Shown here piece by piece: positions 1-6,954 of a stretch of DNA of 64,000 bases. This DNA is from Stakelama pacifica. GTDB taxonomy: Bacteria; Pseudomonadota; Alphaproteobacteria; Sphingomonadales; Sphingomonadaceae. The notes beneath the pieces are model-generated. The model had not been told where the DNA came from. It did no database searches and worked only from the letters and a program-made list of their open reading frames with translations. A program made the position numbers and the translations under genes. Numbering within the stretch: the first letter of the stretch is position 1; each line of letters starts with the position of its first letter. The stretch spans positions 1-64,000 of the forward strand of contig NZ_SNWD01000002.1 in assembly GCF_004361835.1 (NCBI RefSeq), given 5' to 3'.

Positions 1-29
1 TGCTCCTCGCTGAACCTCGATCGCTTCAT
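1..29 (-). mobile_element. 5' end of an IS3-family transposase OrfA (cut by window edge)
   Basis: On the minus strand an ATG at 29 opens MKRSRFSEEQ and runs off the left edge. This opening decapeptide is typical of OrfA of IS3-family elements (IS407/IS51-like groups). An AGGAG lies 8 bases upstream of the ATG, as expected for a real start. The outer end of the IS should lie within about 50 bases to the right, but no terminal inverted repeat can be fixed because the other end is not visible. Only ten codons are seen, so the subgroup is uncertain. Confidence 0.6.
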
Positions 30-213
30 TCGTCCGTCTCCTTGTCGAAGGCCGGACTCTACCTATCAATGGAGGAAATCTAGGGGCTCAGACCACGCGC
101 CGAGAAGGCTGGCACAATGCGTCACCAACCTGTTCGATCGCGAAGCCATCGCGTTTACCGCAATTCACGCGACCCGCAGGCAGTTGGGAATCTCCGCTAG
201 ATTTTGGGTCCGA

Positions 214-245
214 TTATCGCATGGTTGGGTTCGCTTATGGGATAA
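214..245. repeat. Imperfect inverted repeat upstream of the GNAT gene
   Basis: TTATCGCAT at 214-222 and ATGGGATAA at 237-245 form an inverted repeat with one mismatch and a 14-base centre, ending just before the GNAT start at 250. It could be an operator, a hairpin in the leader, or part of a mobile-element end. The remaining sequence between the IS start and this repeat (30-213) shows no recognisable gene. Confidence 0.3.
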
Positions 246-249
246 CAGC

Positions 250-780
250 ATGACGATATTTGGCGACAGTCGCATTCGCGCGGTGCGGCACATCGACCTC
301 GATAGCTTGCATCCGCTGATTGAACGTGCCTTTCGAGGCGAGACCTCCCGGGCGAGTTGGTCGTATGAAGTCGCTCTAGCCGAGGGAGAGCGAATTTCTC
401 GCGCTGCGCTCCTGGCTATTCTCGCTGACCCGCGGCAGTGCTTGCTCGGTGCCTTTGCCGATGATGCGCCCATTGGCTGCGTGCGGATTGCCTATGAGCC
501 TGAAACCGTATGCGAACTAAGTCTGTTGACGGTCGAACCAGATCGTCAAACGGCGGGACTCGGCAAACGTCTGATCACAGCGGCCGAGAGGGTCGCGATC
601 GAGCGATTTCGTGCTCAGTGGATGGAGATCGCGGTCATCGTTCAACAACCGCGATTGATATCATTCTATCAACGACGCGGCTTTGGCTTCACCGGCCGAA
701 CGAAGCCCTATCCGGTTGCGCTCGATCGTCCGCTTCACTTTGCGATCATGCGAAAGCGACTCCAGGATCGGGCCACCTGA
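250..780 (+). CDS. GNAT-family N-acetyltransferase
   Basis: A 176-residue protein with the GNAT fold signature. The central strand ELSLLTVEPDRQTAGLGKRL carries the Q/RxxGxG/A acetyl-CoA loop (QTAGLG). It is followed by a helix, a beta strand (WMEIAVIV) and the late ISFYQRRGF motif, where the tyrosine is the usual general acid. The ATG at 250 is preferred; an in-frame GTG-type start at 184 would add 22 residues that look non-homologous. The substrate cannot be inferred. It sits alone between an IS3 end and the mercury operon, pointing away from both, and may be an accessory resistance or detoxification enzyme. Family assignment is firm; function is unknown. Confidence 0.75.
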   Translation: MTIFGDSRIRAVRHIDLDSLHPLIERAFRGETSRASWSYEVALAEGERISRAALLAILADPRQCLLGAFADDAPIGCVRIAYEPETVCELSLLTVEPDRQTAGLGKRLITAAERVAIERFRAQWMEIAVIVQQPRLISFYQRRGFGFTGRTKPYPVALDRPLHFAIMRKRLQDRAT

Positions 781-839
781 TCACGATAGCTTCCGCGTGA
801 TAGGGAGGCGGTACCATGTGTTCGGATGATCTATGACGG

Positions 840-2216
840 CTACAAAATTGATCCCAGATCCGACGATATCGTCGGATAGGCGGCGATCATCTTGTTCAAA
901 TCACCGACCTTTAGTCCCGTCCGGATCGCCAGACCTAGATAATTGATCAATTCCGCATATCCCGGTCCCAGCAGATGGGCGCCCAGAATTCGATCGGTTT
1001 TGGCGTCGATAACGATGCGCGTGGCGGCGCAGGATTCGCCTACCCGAAAATTGGAAAACCAGTCGCTCGTGTCGTTGACCGCCATGCGCACATCGTATCC
1101 GGCCTCCCGGGCCTCGCTTTCGAGCATCCCGACCCGTGCGAGCTCGGGAATCGTGAACACGACGCTTGGCACACCGCTATAATCCGCCTTGGCATGATTG
1201 CCCTTGAGCATGTTGGACGCGGCGACCTTGCCTTCGGCCACCGCGACCGGCGTCAACGCGGGTCCCGCCGTACCGGCGGCGTCGCCGGCGGCATAGACAG
1301 CGGGATTGGATACGCTCTGGAGGTGCGCGTTCACGCGAATGCCGGCATCGGTGCGTTCAATATTCGCCGCAGAGAGATTCAGTTGATCGACGGCAGGAAC
1401 CCTTCCTGCACCATGAACGACGAGGTCGACGGTGAATTCGGCGCATTCGTCGCCCGACTTCGTGCGGATCAGAAAGCCGTCTGACACGCGTTCGATTGAT
1501 TGCACCGCCACGTTCAGCCGGATGTCGATACCCAGATCGCGGCTATGCGCCACCAGTCGATCGACGAGATCGGGGTCGAAGGCGCGCAGTGGTCGCGGGC
1601 CGTGATCGGCGATGCAGACGCTGCTCCCCGCCCGAACCGCGATATGAGCAAATTCGAACGAGATATAGCCGCCGCCGATGAACAGGATGCGCTTGGGAAG
1701 CTCATCGAGGTCCATGAACCCGGCATTGTCGATTGCGTGTTCGGACCCCGGCATCGACAGCGGTCGTGCTACGGCACCGGTTGCGATCAGGATATGGCGG
1801 CCCTGGATCCGTGTCCCGCCCCCGATTTCCACTGTGTTTTCATTCAGGAACCGCGCGTGACCGTGCAACGTCACAATGCCCTTTTCATCGAAACCGCTCT
1901 CGATCCGGCCGGGCATCTTGTCGGTGAAGCTGCGCTTGAACGCGACCAGTTCGCCCCAGTCGATCCGCAGGTCGTCGTCCTTGACCCCCTTGCCGCGCAT
2001 CAGCCGCGCATCGTTGATGATCTCCGCACCCCGGCGAAGCAGCTTCTTGGGATCGCAACCCCGCAGCGCGCAGGTTCCGCCATAAGGGAGTTCGTCGACG
2101 ACGGCGACCGACCAGCCGGCCGCCGCGCATTTATTCGCCGCACTCACCGCCGCCATCCCGACGCCGAGCACGACCAGGTCGAACGATTGCGTCAGGATAC
2201 CGTATTCCCCTGACAA
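840..2216 (-). CDS. Mercuric-reductase-like FAD/NAD(P) disulfide oxidoreductase
   Basis: A class I pyridine nucleotide-disulfide oxidoreductase of about 450 residues, last gene of the mer operon. Visible features are the FAD-binding LGVGMAAVSAA, the redox disulfide GTCALRGCDPKK, the second nucleotide site IGGGYISFEFA, the FAD motif YAAGDAAG, and a C-terminal dimerisation domain. It differs from Tn501/Tn21 MerA: there is no N-terminal HMA domain, the active site is GTCALRGC rather than GTCVNVGC, and the C-terminal vicinal Cys-Cys pair that hands Hg(II) to the active site is missing (it ends SSDLGSIL). The usual catalytic His of the HPT motif is Tyr (AYPT); MerA also has Tyr there. No ATG lies near the fold start. 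A CTG at 2195 overlapping the upstream TGA, or a TTG at 2216, is the likely start. Confidence 0.75.
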   Translation of the reverse strand: MSGEYGILTQSFDLVVLGVGMAAVSAANKCAAAGWSVAVVDELPYGGTCALRGCDPKKLLRRGAEIINDARLMRGKGVKDDDLRIDWGELVAFKRSFTDKMPGRIESGFDEKGIVTLHGHARFLNENTVEIGGGTRIQGRHILIATGAVARPLSMPGSEHAIDNAGFMDLDELPKRILFIGGGYISFEFAHIAVRAGSSVCIADHGPRPLRAFDPDLVDRLVAHSRDLGIDIRLNVAVQSIERVSDGFLIRTKSGDECAEFTVDLVVHGAGRVPAVDQLNLSAANIERTDAGIRVNAHLQSVSNPAVYAAGDAAGTAGPALTPVAVAEGKVAASNMLKGNHAKADYSGVPSVVFTIPELARVGMLESEAREAGYDVRMAVNDTSDWFSNFRVGESCAATRIVIDAKTDRILGAHLLGPGYAELINYLGLAIRTGLKVGDLNKMIAAYPTISSDLGSIL

Positions 2217-2440
2217 CAGGCCGTCGTTCCGGTGGCGCGCGCTTCCTGGATCGGGGGGCAGGGTACGCTGCCGAACGAACAGAAAACACAACAATCGCCC
2301 GCATTGGGGCGTAGCACCGCGCCACAACCTTTGCAGTCGTAGAAAAACTGACACGCATTGGTCGGCATCGTCTCGATTTCGGATCGCCCGCACACCGGAC
2401 ACGTCAAGGTTGATTGCAATTCCATAACCATACTCTGCAT
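2192..2440 (-). CDS. GDCCVxC-domain small cysteine-rich protein of mer operons
   Basis: An 82-residue protein with two CxxC zinc-ribbon-like pairs (CPVCG and CKGCG), then GDCCVFCSFGSVPCPP and a final TACC. The GDCCVFCS stretch identifies a small family found beside mercury and other metal resistance genes; some members carry selenocysteine. The role is unknown; eleven cysteines suggest Hg(II) or thiol chemistry in the cytosol. It lies 23 bases after merP, and its TGA overlaps the probable start of the downstream reductase, implying translational coupling. ATGs at 2440, 2431 and 2425 are all possible starts; none has a strong ribosome-binding site. Confidence 0.75.
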   Translation of the reverse strand: MQSMVMELQSTLTCPVCGRSEIETMPTNACQFFYDCKGCGAVLRPNAGDCCVFCSFGSVPCPPIQEARATGTTACCQGNTVS

Positions 2441-2463
2441 TTGCGAATCTGGAGCTGACCGGT

Positions 2464-2787
2464 TCAGTGCTCGCGAACCTTCGCCGGGTAGCCGGCATTG
2501 GTCGATGCGGCGGCGATCTTCGCCGGTGTCGCGACCTTCGCATCATAGGTGACTGTGGCAGTCTTCGCGCCGAAGTCGATCTTGACCGACCTGACGCCTG
2601 CGACACGGCCCATCGCGGTCTTCACGGTGATCGGGCATGTCGGGCACGTCATGTGGCCGATCGCAAATGTCCGGGTCCGCTCGCTTGCCGGTGCGGCGAT
2701 CGCCGCGCGGCCGGGCGCGACGCCGATGGCAGTGCCGCCGGCAACGGCGGCAAGTCCTGAAAGGACGATCGACAGGCGGTGCTTCAT
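2464..2787 (-). CDS. merP: MerP-like periplasmic mercuric-ion-binding protein
   Basis: A 107-residue exported protein. A hydrophobic signal peptide with cleavage near AIAAPA is followed by one HMA domain with the metal motif GHMTCPTCPITV. In MerP proteins the two cysteines bind Hg(II) in the periplasm and pass it to MerT. The typical later residues (VRSVKIDFGAKTATVTYD) are present, as is the terminal NAGYPAKV. An AGGAGAC ribosome-binding site overlaps the merT stop codon, so merT and merP are tightly coupled. Length and motif fit MerP fully. Confidence 0.9.
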   Translation of the reverse strand: MKHRLSIVLSGLAAVAGGTAIGVAPGRAAIAAPASERTRTFAIGHMTCPTCPITVKTAMGRVAGVRSVKIDFGAKTATVTYDAKVATPAKIAAASTNAGYPAKVREH

Positions 2788-2797
2788 TTTAGGTCTC

Positions 2798-3193
2798 CTA
2801 ATAGAACAGAGGTGCCCACCATTGCAGGGTCATGGTGAGCGCGACGATGAGCGTCGCTACCCACAGCACTGCCTTGGTCAGCAAGTCGGATCGGGGACGG
2901 GCGCAATAGCTGTCTTCGTCGCAGTGGGGCTTCGGACGAAAATAGACGTGCCAGAAGCCGCCGGCGAGAAATGCCAGCGTCATTGCGAGGAAATAGGGCT
3001 TGTAAGGTTCGAGCGCGGTAAGATTGGCGATCCATGCACCCGAAATCCCCAGCATGACGAGAAGGAGCGGGACGATGCAGCACGACGACGCCAGCACGGC
3101 GCCGACGATCCCGCCCGTGGCCAACCACCCGCCGCGCCTGCCGCCCTGACGCGTGGACGTCGATCCTTCGCTTTCCGGTCGCGTGGCCGCCAT
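2798..3193 (-). CDS. merT: MerT mercuric transport protein
   Basis: A 131-residue inner-membrane protein with three predicted helices. The first helix holds the vicinal pair in ASSCCIVPLLL, and the cytoplasmic loop holds a second pair (HCDEDSYC, spaced six residues), both diagnostic of MerT, which moves Hg(II) from MerP to the cytoplasm. The N-terminus has a charged extension of about 25 residues. It is the first gene of the minus-strand mer operon, about 30 bases below the MerR-type promoter, with a purine-rich AAGGGCGA before the ATG. Confidence 0.92.
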   Translation of the reverse strand: MAATRPESEGSTSTRQGGRRGGWLATGGIVGAVLASSCCIVPLLLVMLGISGAWIANLTALEPYKPYFLAMTLAFLAGGFWHVYFRPKPHCDEDSYCARPRSDLLTKAVLWVATLIVALTMTLQWWAPLFY

Positions 3194-3228
3194 TCGCCCT
3201 TAACTCTCGATTCCTGTCCGACCGAACT

Positions 3229-3259
3229 TATGTAGTCCCTGTAGTAGATACAGGTTCAA
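3229..3259 (-). promoter_or_regulatory. MerR-type mer promoter/operator with 19-bp spacer
   Basis: Read on the minus strand, -35 TTGAAC (3259-3254) and -10 TACATA (3234-3229) are separated by exactly 19 bases. The spacer region contains the dyad CCTGTA-TCTAC-TACAGG. An overlong spacer with a centred dyad is the hallmark of MerR-family activated promoters. It lies in the 79-base gap between divergent merT and merR, so one site can serve both. Confidence 0.85.
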
Positions 3260-3272
3260 GAGGTGATTTTCG

Positions 3273-3692
3273 ATGGCATTCGCGGCGACCGACCGTCCGT
3301 TAAAACGCGGCGCGCTGGCCAGGCGTTTCGGATGCAACATTGAGACGATCCGATATTATGAGAATATCGCGCTGCTCCCGGCGCCCGAACGGACCCGAAG
3401 CGGACACCGGATCTATTCCCCAGCAGATCAAACGCGGTTGGGATTTATCCTGCGCGCCCGCGAACTTGGCTTCTCGGTGGAAGAGCTTCGCAGTCTGCTC
3501 AGCCTCGCGGACTCACACGAATATACCTGCGGAGAGGTGCTCACGCTCACCAGGGGCCATCTCACGGATATCCGGACGAGAATAAAGGATCTGGCACGCC
3601 TCGAACACACGCTCGCCGATATATCAGCCCAGTGCGAAGGCGGCGATGTGCCGCACTGCCCTGTGATGGATGCGTTGCTCAAAGACGGATAA
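3273..3692 (+). CDS. merR: MerR mercury-responsive transcriptional regulator
   Basis: A 139-residue MerR-family activator with an N-terminal winged HTH (LARRFGCNIETIRYYE), a dimerisation helix and a C-terminal metal loop. Cys86, Cys121 and Cys129 occupy the three mercury-ligand positions; the last two lie in the segment CEGGDVPHCPVMDAL. The 35- and 8-residue spacings are close to the 35 and 9 of Tn501 MerR. A good ribosome-binding site (AGAGGTGA) precedes the ATG. It is divergent from merT and should act on the promoter at 3229-3259. Confidence 0.9.
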   Translation: MAFAATDRPLKRGALARRFGCNIETIRYYENIALLPAPERTRSGHRIYSPADQTRLGFILRARELGFSVEELRSLLSLADSHEYTCGEVLTLTRGHLTDIRTRIKDLARLEHTLADISAQCEGGDVPHCPVMDALLKDG

Positions 3693-3997
3693 AATTATCG
3701 ATGACCTATGCAGAGGGTCGATCGATGCACCAAGAAAAGTGCCCGAAGGTCCGCTGACCGCAAAACGCGTGTCACGAAGGATTAATTGGTTTCCGATCGT
3801 TCCCGATGTCCAGTCAGACACAGGAATATAGATATCCAATCGAAACAAACCTCTAGCGCTTAAGCCGCGATTGCGGTGACCATTCAGGATGATTATCGAT
3901 CATATGCAATAATATATAATGCAGCAAGATTATGCTATATAGGCTTGCCACTCAGGGGGCGGGTTATATATTCAAGCATATGGATTGATAAAAACAT
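3693..3997. other. AT-rich intergenic region upstream of hipB
   Basis: A gap of 305 bases with no convincing gene. The right half (about 3890-3990) is strikingly AT-rich for this genome. It contains a near-palindrome around 3904-3922 and a GCAAG/CTTGC inverted repeat (3924-3928 and 3944-3948). This is the likely promoter-operator region of hipBA, since HipB proteins autorepress through inverted repeats, but no HipB consensus (TATCC-N8-GGATA) was found. Confidence 0.4.
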
Positions 3998-4624
3998 ATG
4001 TCAGAGCAGCTTAAAACTGAATTGCTGGTTACATTCGGCCATCGGCTGAGGCACGCGAGGCGGGAAAAGAGCCTGTCCCAGCGTGCACTTGGCGAACGCG
4101 TAGGACTTCCCCAGAGTCACATTTCGAAGATCGAACAGGGCGCGGTGGACCTTCAATTCTCGAGTCTCGCCGAACTTGCGCGTGCGCTTGATCTCGAACT
4201 CACCCTCGTCCCGCGCGCCGCGGTCGCCGCGCTTGAGGGGACGATCCAGGCAGCGACCGGACGCAACGCCGATCCAAGTGCCAGTCGGGCCAGGACGATC
4301 TTGGATGAACAAGCGCAGCTCTTGGCGGACCTCGAAAGCGCCTTTCCTGCGACCGACAAACTGTCGCGTTATGGACAGGCGATCGACGAGCTTCGGCAGC
4401 TGCATTTCGATACCCCGGCACTGAAGGCATTGCAGGAGGCTGTAGAACCCTCGCGTAAGCTCGCGCGGCTGCTGCATTCAAATGACAGCAGAGCGGACAT
4501 CATGAAGGCGCTCGATCAGGCGACCGCAAGTCTGCGCGCGTTGCGAAACCACCGCGTTCACGCGCCTGTTCTCCCGTCGCCGCGCCAGCGTCCCGCCCAC
4601 AGGCTGGAGGAGGACGATGACTGA
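3998..4624 (+). CDS. hipB: HipB-like XRE-family antitoxin/repressor
   Basis: A 208-residue protein with an N-terminal XRE-type HTH (about residues 10-65), including SQRALGERVGLPQSHISKIEQG, followed by about 140 residues of helical and then basic, disordered sequence. It overlaps the downstream hipA gene by 8 bases, the classic HipBA arrangement in which HipB neutralises HipA and represses the operon. It is much longer than E. coli HipB (88 residues); such C-terminal extensions exist in other proteobacterial HipB proteins. The role is inferred from the HTH and from the hipA neighbour. Confidence 0.8.
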   Translation: MSEQLKTELLVTFGHRLRHARREKSLSQRALGERVGLPQSHISKIEQGAVDLQFSSLAELARALDLELTLVPRAAVAALEGTIQAATGRNADPSASRARTILDEQAQLLADLESAFPATDKLSRYGQAIDELRQLHFDTPALKALQEAVEPSRKLARLLHSNDSRADIMKALDQATASLRALRNHRVHAPVLPSPRQRPAHRLEEDDD

Positions 4625-5834
4625 CGCCCGTGCCCTCGACATCTTCCTTTACGATCGCAGGATCGGAACGATCACGCTGCTCGACGGTGATCACAGTATC
4701 TTCACGTTCGACGAAGGCTATGTCGCGGACGAGGCGCGCGAAACGCTAAGCCTCTCCGTTCGAGACGAATATGGCGCGCTGATCACCGATACCCGTGCCT
4801 ATCGGACGCGCGTCGCGCCGTTCTTTTCCAACCTGCTGCCCGAAGGTACGTTGCGCGACTATCTCGCTAAGCGGGCTGGCGTGAAGGCAAGCCGCGAATT
4901 CCAGTTGCTCGCCGAGCTCGGCACCGATCTTCCCGGCGCCATTCGCGCAGTGCCCGTCCAGCAGACCACAGCAGCCGGCGGAGGCGAATTCGCTGACAAC
5001 GAAAGCCATGTCGCCGCGCCGCCCATATTTCGCTTCTCGCTGGCGGGGGTGCAGCTCAAATTCTCGGCATTGAAAAATCGCGGCAAGAATGGTGGCCTGA
5101 CGATTCCGGCGCATGGCAATGGCGGTGACTGGATCGTCAAACTACCCTCCACGCGCTTTTCCGACGTTCCCGAGAATGAGTTCGCGTCGATGAGCCTGGC
5201 CCGGCACGTCGGCATCGAGGTGCCGGATATCGATCTCGTACCCGTCGCAAAAATCGAGGGGCTGCCCGAAGGGATCGGCGAGTTCGGCGACAATGCCTAT
5301 GCCATCCGGCGCTTCGACCGGACCCCGCACGGTCCCGTCCATATCGAGGATTTCGCGCAGGTCTTTGGCGTCTACCCCGACGATAAATATGAAAATGCCA
5401 GCTACCGAAATATCCTGTCGGTGCTGGCGATCGAGACCGACGAAGCGAGCATTGAGCAGTTCGTGCGCCGTCTCACATTTAGCGTGCTCATCGGCAATGG
5501 CGACATGCATCTGAAGAATTGGTCGCTGGTATATCCCGACCGGCGAGCGCCGATCCTGTCGCCGGCTTATGACCTCTTATCGACCGTTCCCTATCTGGGC
5601 GACGAGGAAGCGGCGCTCAAGTTTCGCCGGTCCAAGGCGTGGGGATCCTACACCTATGACGAACTCGGCGCGATGGCCGACAAGGCGCGTCTCGCCACTC
5701 GCCCCGTCATCCGGGCCGCAAAAGACACGGTCGAACGGTTCGACGCGGCGTGGGCGTCGGAAAGGGACCATCTGCCACTATCGAGCAAGGTCATAGCAGC
5801 GATCGACCGCCATCGCGGACACCTCGTGATATGA
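4617..5834 (+). CDS. hipA: HipA-family serine/threonine kinase toxin
   Basis: A 405-residue HipA kinase. The N-terminal couple-HipA domain (to about 110) includes NLLPEGTLRDYL. The kinase core has the LAGVQLKFSA nucleotide loop, the WIVKLPS lysine, the catalytic loop IGNGDMHLKNWSL and the metal-binding segment LSPAYDLLST. In E. coli HipA phosphorylates glutamyl-tRNA synthetase and induces persistence. All key residues seen are intact, so an active toxin is expected. On a mobile element the pair probably stabilises inheritance. It is translationally coupled to hipB. Confidence 0.9.
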   Translation: MTDARALDIFLYDRRIGTITLLDGDHSIFTFDEGYVADEARETLSLSVRDEYGALITDTRAYRTRVAPFFSNLLPEGTLRDYLAKRAGVKASREFQLLAELGTDLPGAIRAVPVQQTTAAGGGEFADNESHVAAPPIFRFSLAGVQLKFSALKNRGKNGGLTIPAHGNGGDWIVKLPSTRFSDVPENEFASMSLARHVGIEVPDIDLVPVAKIEGLPEGIGEFGDNAYAIRRFDRTPHGPVHIEDFAQVFGVYPDDKYENASYRNILSVLAIETDEASIEQFVRRLTFSVLIGNGDMHLKNWSLVYPDRRAPILSPAYDLLSTVPYLGDEEAALKFRRSKAWGSYTYDELGAMADKARLATRPVIRAAKDTVERFDAAWASERDHLPLSSKVIAAIDRHRGHLVI

Positions 5835-5879
5835 ATGACTCATCCGCTTTCCTTGTAGAAATCGCCGTCGCGCGCGAAG

Positions 5880-6809
5880 ATGTCCGCGATGCGCACTAAT
5901 CTCGACCATTTGCCGCCGACACAGCAAGGCGAGCTGGAACGCGTCACGCGGCATTTGATGGCCGAGTTCGCGACCGCGATCGCGCGCGCGACCCAGCCCT
6001 GGAAAAAGAACGGGAAGATTCTCAAGATCATCCTGTTCGGCAGCTATGCGCGCAGCGACTGGGTTGACGATCCGGACAGGGGCTATCAGTCGGACTTCGA
6101 TCTGCTCGTGATCGTCAGCCATCCCGATCTGACCGACATCGCGGACTATTGGTATATCGCCGAGGATCTGATCCAGCGCGATTCCGCAATCGACCGTCCG
6201 GTCAATATCATCGTCCATACCCTCAACGAAGTGAACCAGGCACTCAGTCGCGGCGAGTATTTCTGGGTCGATATCGCGCGCGACGGCATCGTGCTCTACG
6301 AGCTGCCCGGCAGCACGCTCGCGACACCCAAACCACTTACGCCTGCAGATGCGTACGAAATGGCGGCTTCCTACTTCAACGAGTGGCTACCCAGCATTGA
6401 TCGGGCGCTATCGACTGCAAATGACCAACTGGCAAAAGGGAGCGACGACCTGGGGTGGCGCAAGGATGCCGCATTCTCGCTTCACCAAGCGACCGAGCGC
6501 GCTTTCATCTGCTTCCTGCTCGTCCGCACGCTCTATTTCCCCCGGTCGCATAACATCAAGTTCCTGCGGTCGCTGGCCGAAGATAGCGAACCCCGGCTCG
6601 TCGCTGCCTGGCCCCGTGCGACCCGTCTCGAGCGGCGCCGGTTCGAACTCCTCAAGCGCGCTTATGTCGAAGCGCGTTATTCGGCGAATTTCACCATCGG
6701 CACCGAGGACCTCGAAATGTTGACGCGCTCGGTCCGCGATTTGCGCAATTTAGTCGCTGGCGTCTCACAGCAACGAATAGACGAACTTCGAACCGCCGCG
6801 GGCCTCTAA
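5880..6809 (+). CDS. Nucleotidyltransferase-HEPN domain fusion protein
   Basis: A 309-residue protein. The N-terminal half is a pol-beta/MNT-type nucleotidyltransferase with LFGSYARSDW and the metal-binding DFDLLVI, and a third acidic residue near DRPVNII. The C-terminal half (about 150-300) is a HEPN domain with helices such as DAAFSLHQATERAFICFL and KRAYVEARYSANF. Separate MNT and HEPN proteins form toxin-antitoxin pairs in which the MNT protein AMPylates the HEPN RNase; fused forms are widespread but little studied. It lies 45 bases after hipA in the same direction and may share its transcript. The substrate is unknown. Confidence 0.8.
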   Translation: MSAMRTNLDHLPPTQQGELERVTRHLMAEFATAIARATQPWKKNGKILKIILFGSYARSDWVDDPDRGYQSDFDLLVIVSHPDLTDIADYWYIAEDLIQRDSAIDRPVNIIVHTLNEVNQALSRGEYFWVDIARDGIVLYELPGSTLATPKPLTPADAYEMAASYFNEWLPSIDRALSTANDQLAKGSDDLGWRKDAAFSLHQATERAFICFLLVRTLYFPRSHNIKFLRSLAEDSEPRLVAAWPRATRLERRRFELLKRAYVEARYSANFTIGTEDLEMLTRSVRDLRNLVAGVSQQRIDELRTAAGL

Positions 6810-6954
6810 CGCCTCTGACGGTGGCCGTTCCAATCAGCGCAACGAGCCATAGCGAGCTCTTCAAGGCCATTCGGCACCGTTCCGTTTCCATCGTCTCTGA
6901 TCGAGTCTGAGGCCATCCGGTTCGACCGTCGTCGTTCCGTATGGGAGCTTCGAC

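Noticed and set aside
38-46. TCCGTCTCC-like bases near the left edge resembling the tRNA-Ser 3' end (candidate attL)
   Set aside because: The match is about nine bases only, lies in the leader of the IS3 gene, and lacks the T-arm sequence; too short to call.
2217-2606. N-terminal extension of the reductase frame upstream to 2606
   Set aside because: It overlaps the whole GDCCVxC gene and part of merP in another frame and shows no homology; the FAD motif starts just after 2195.
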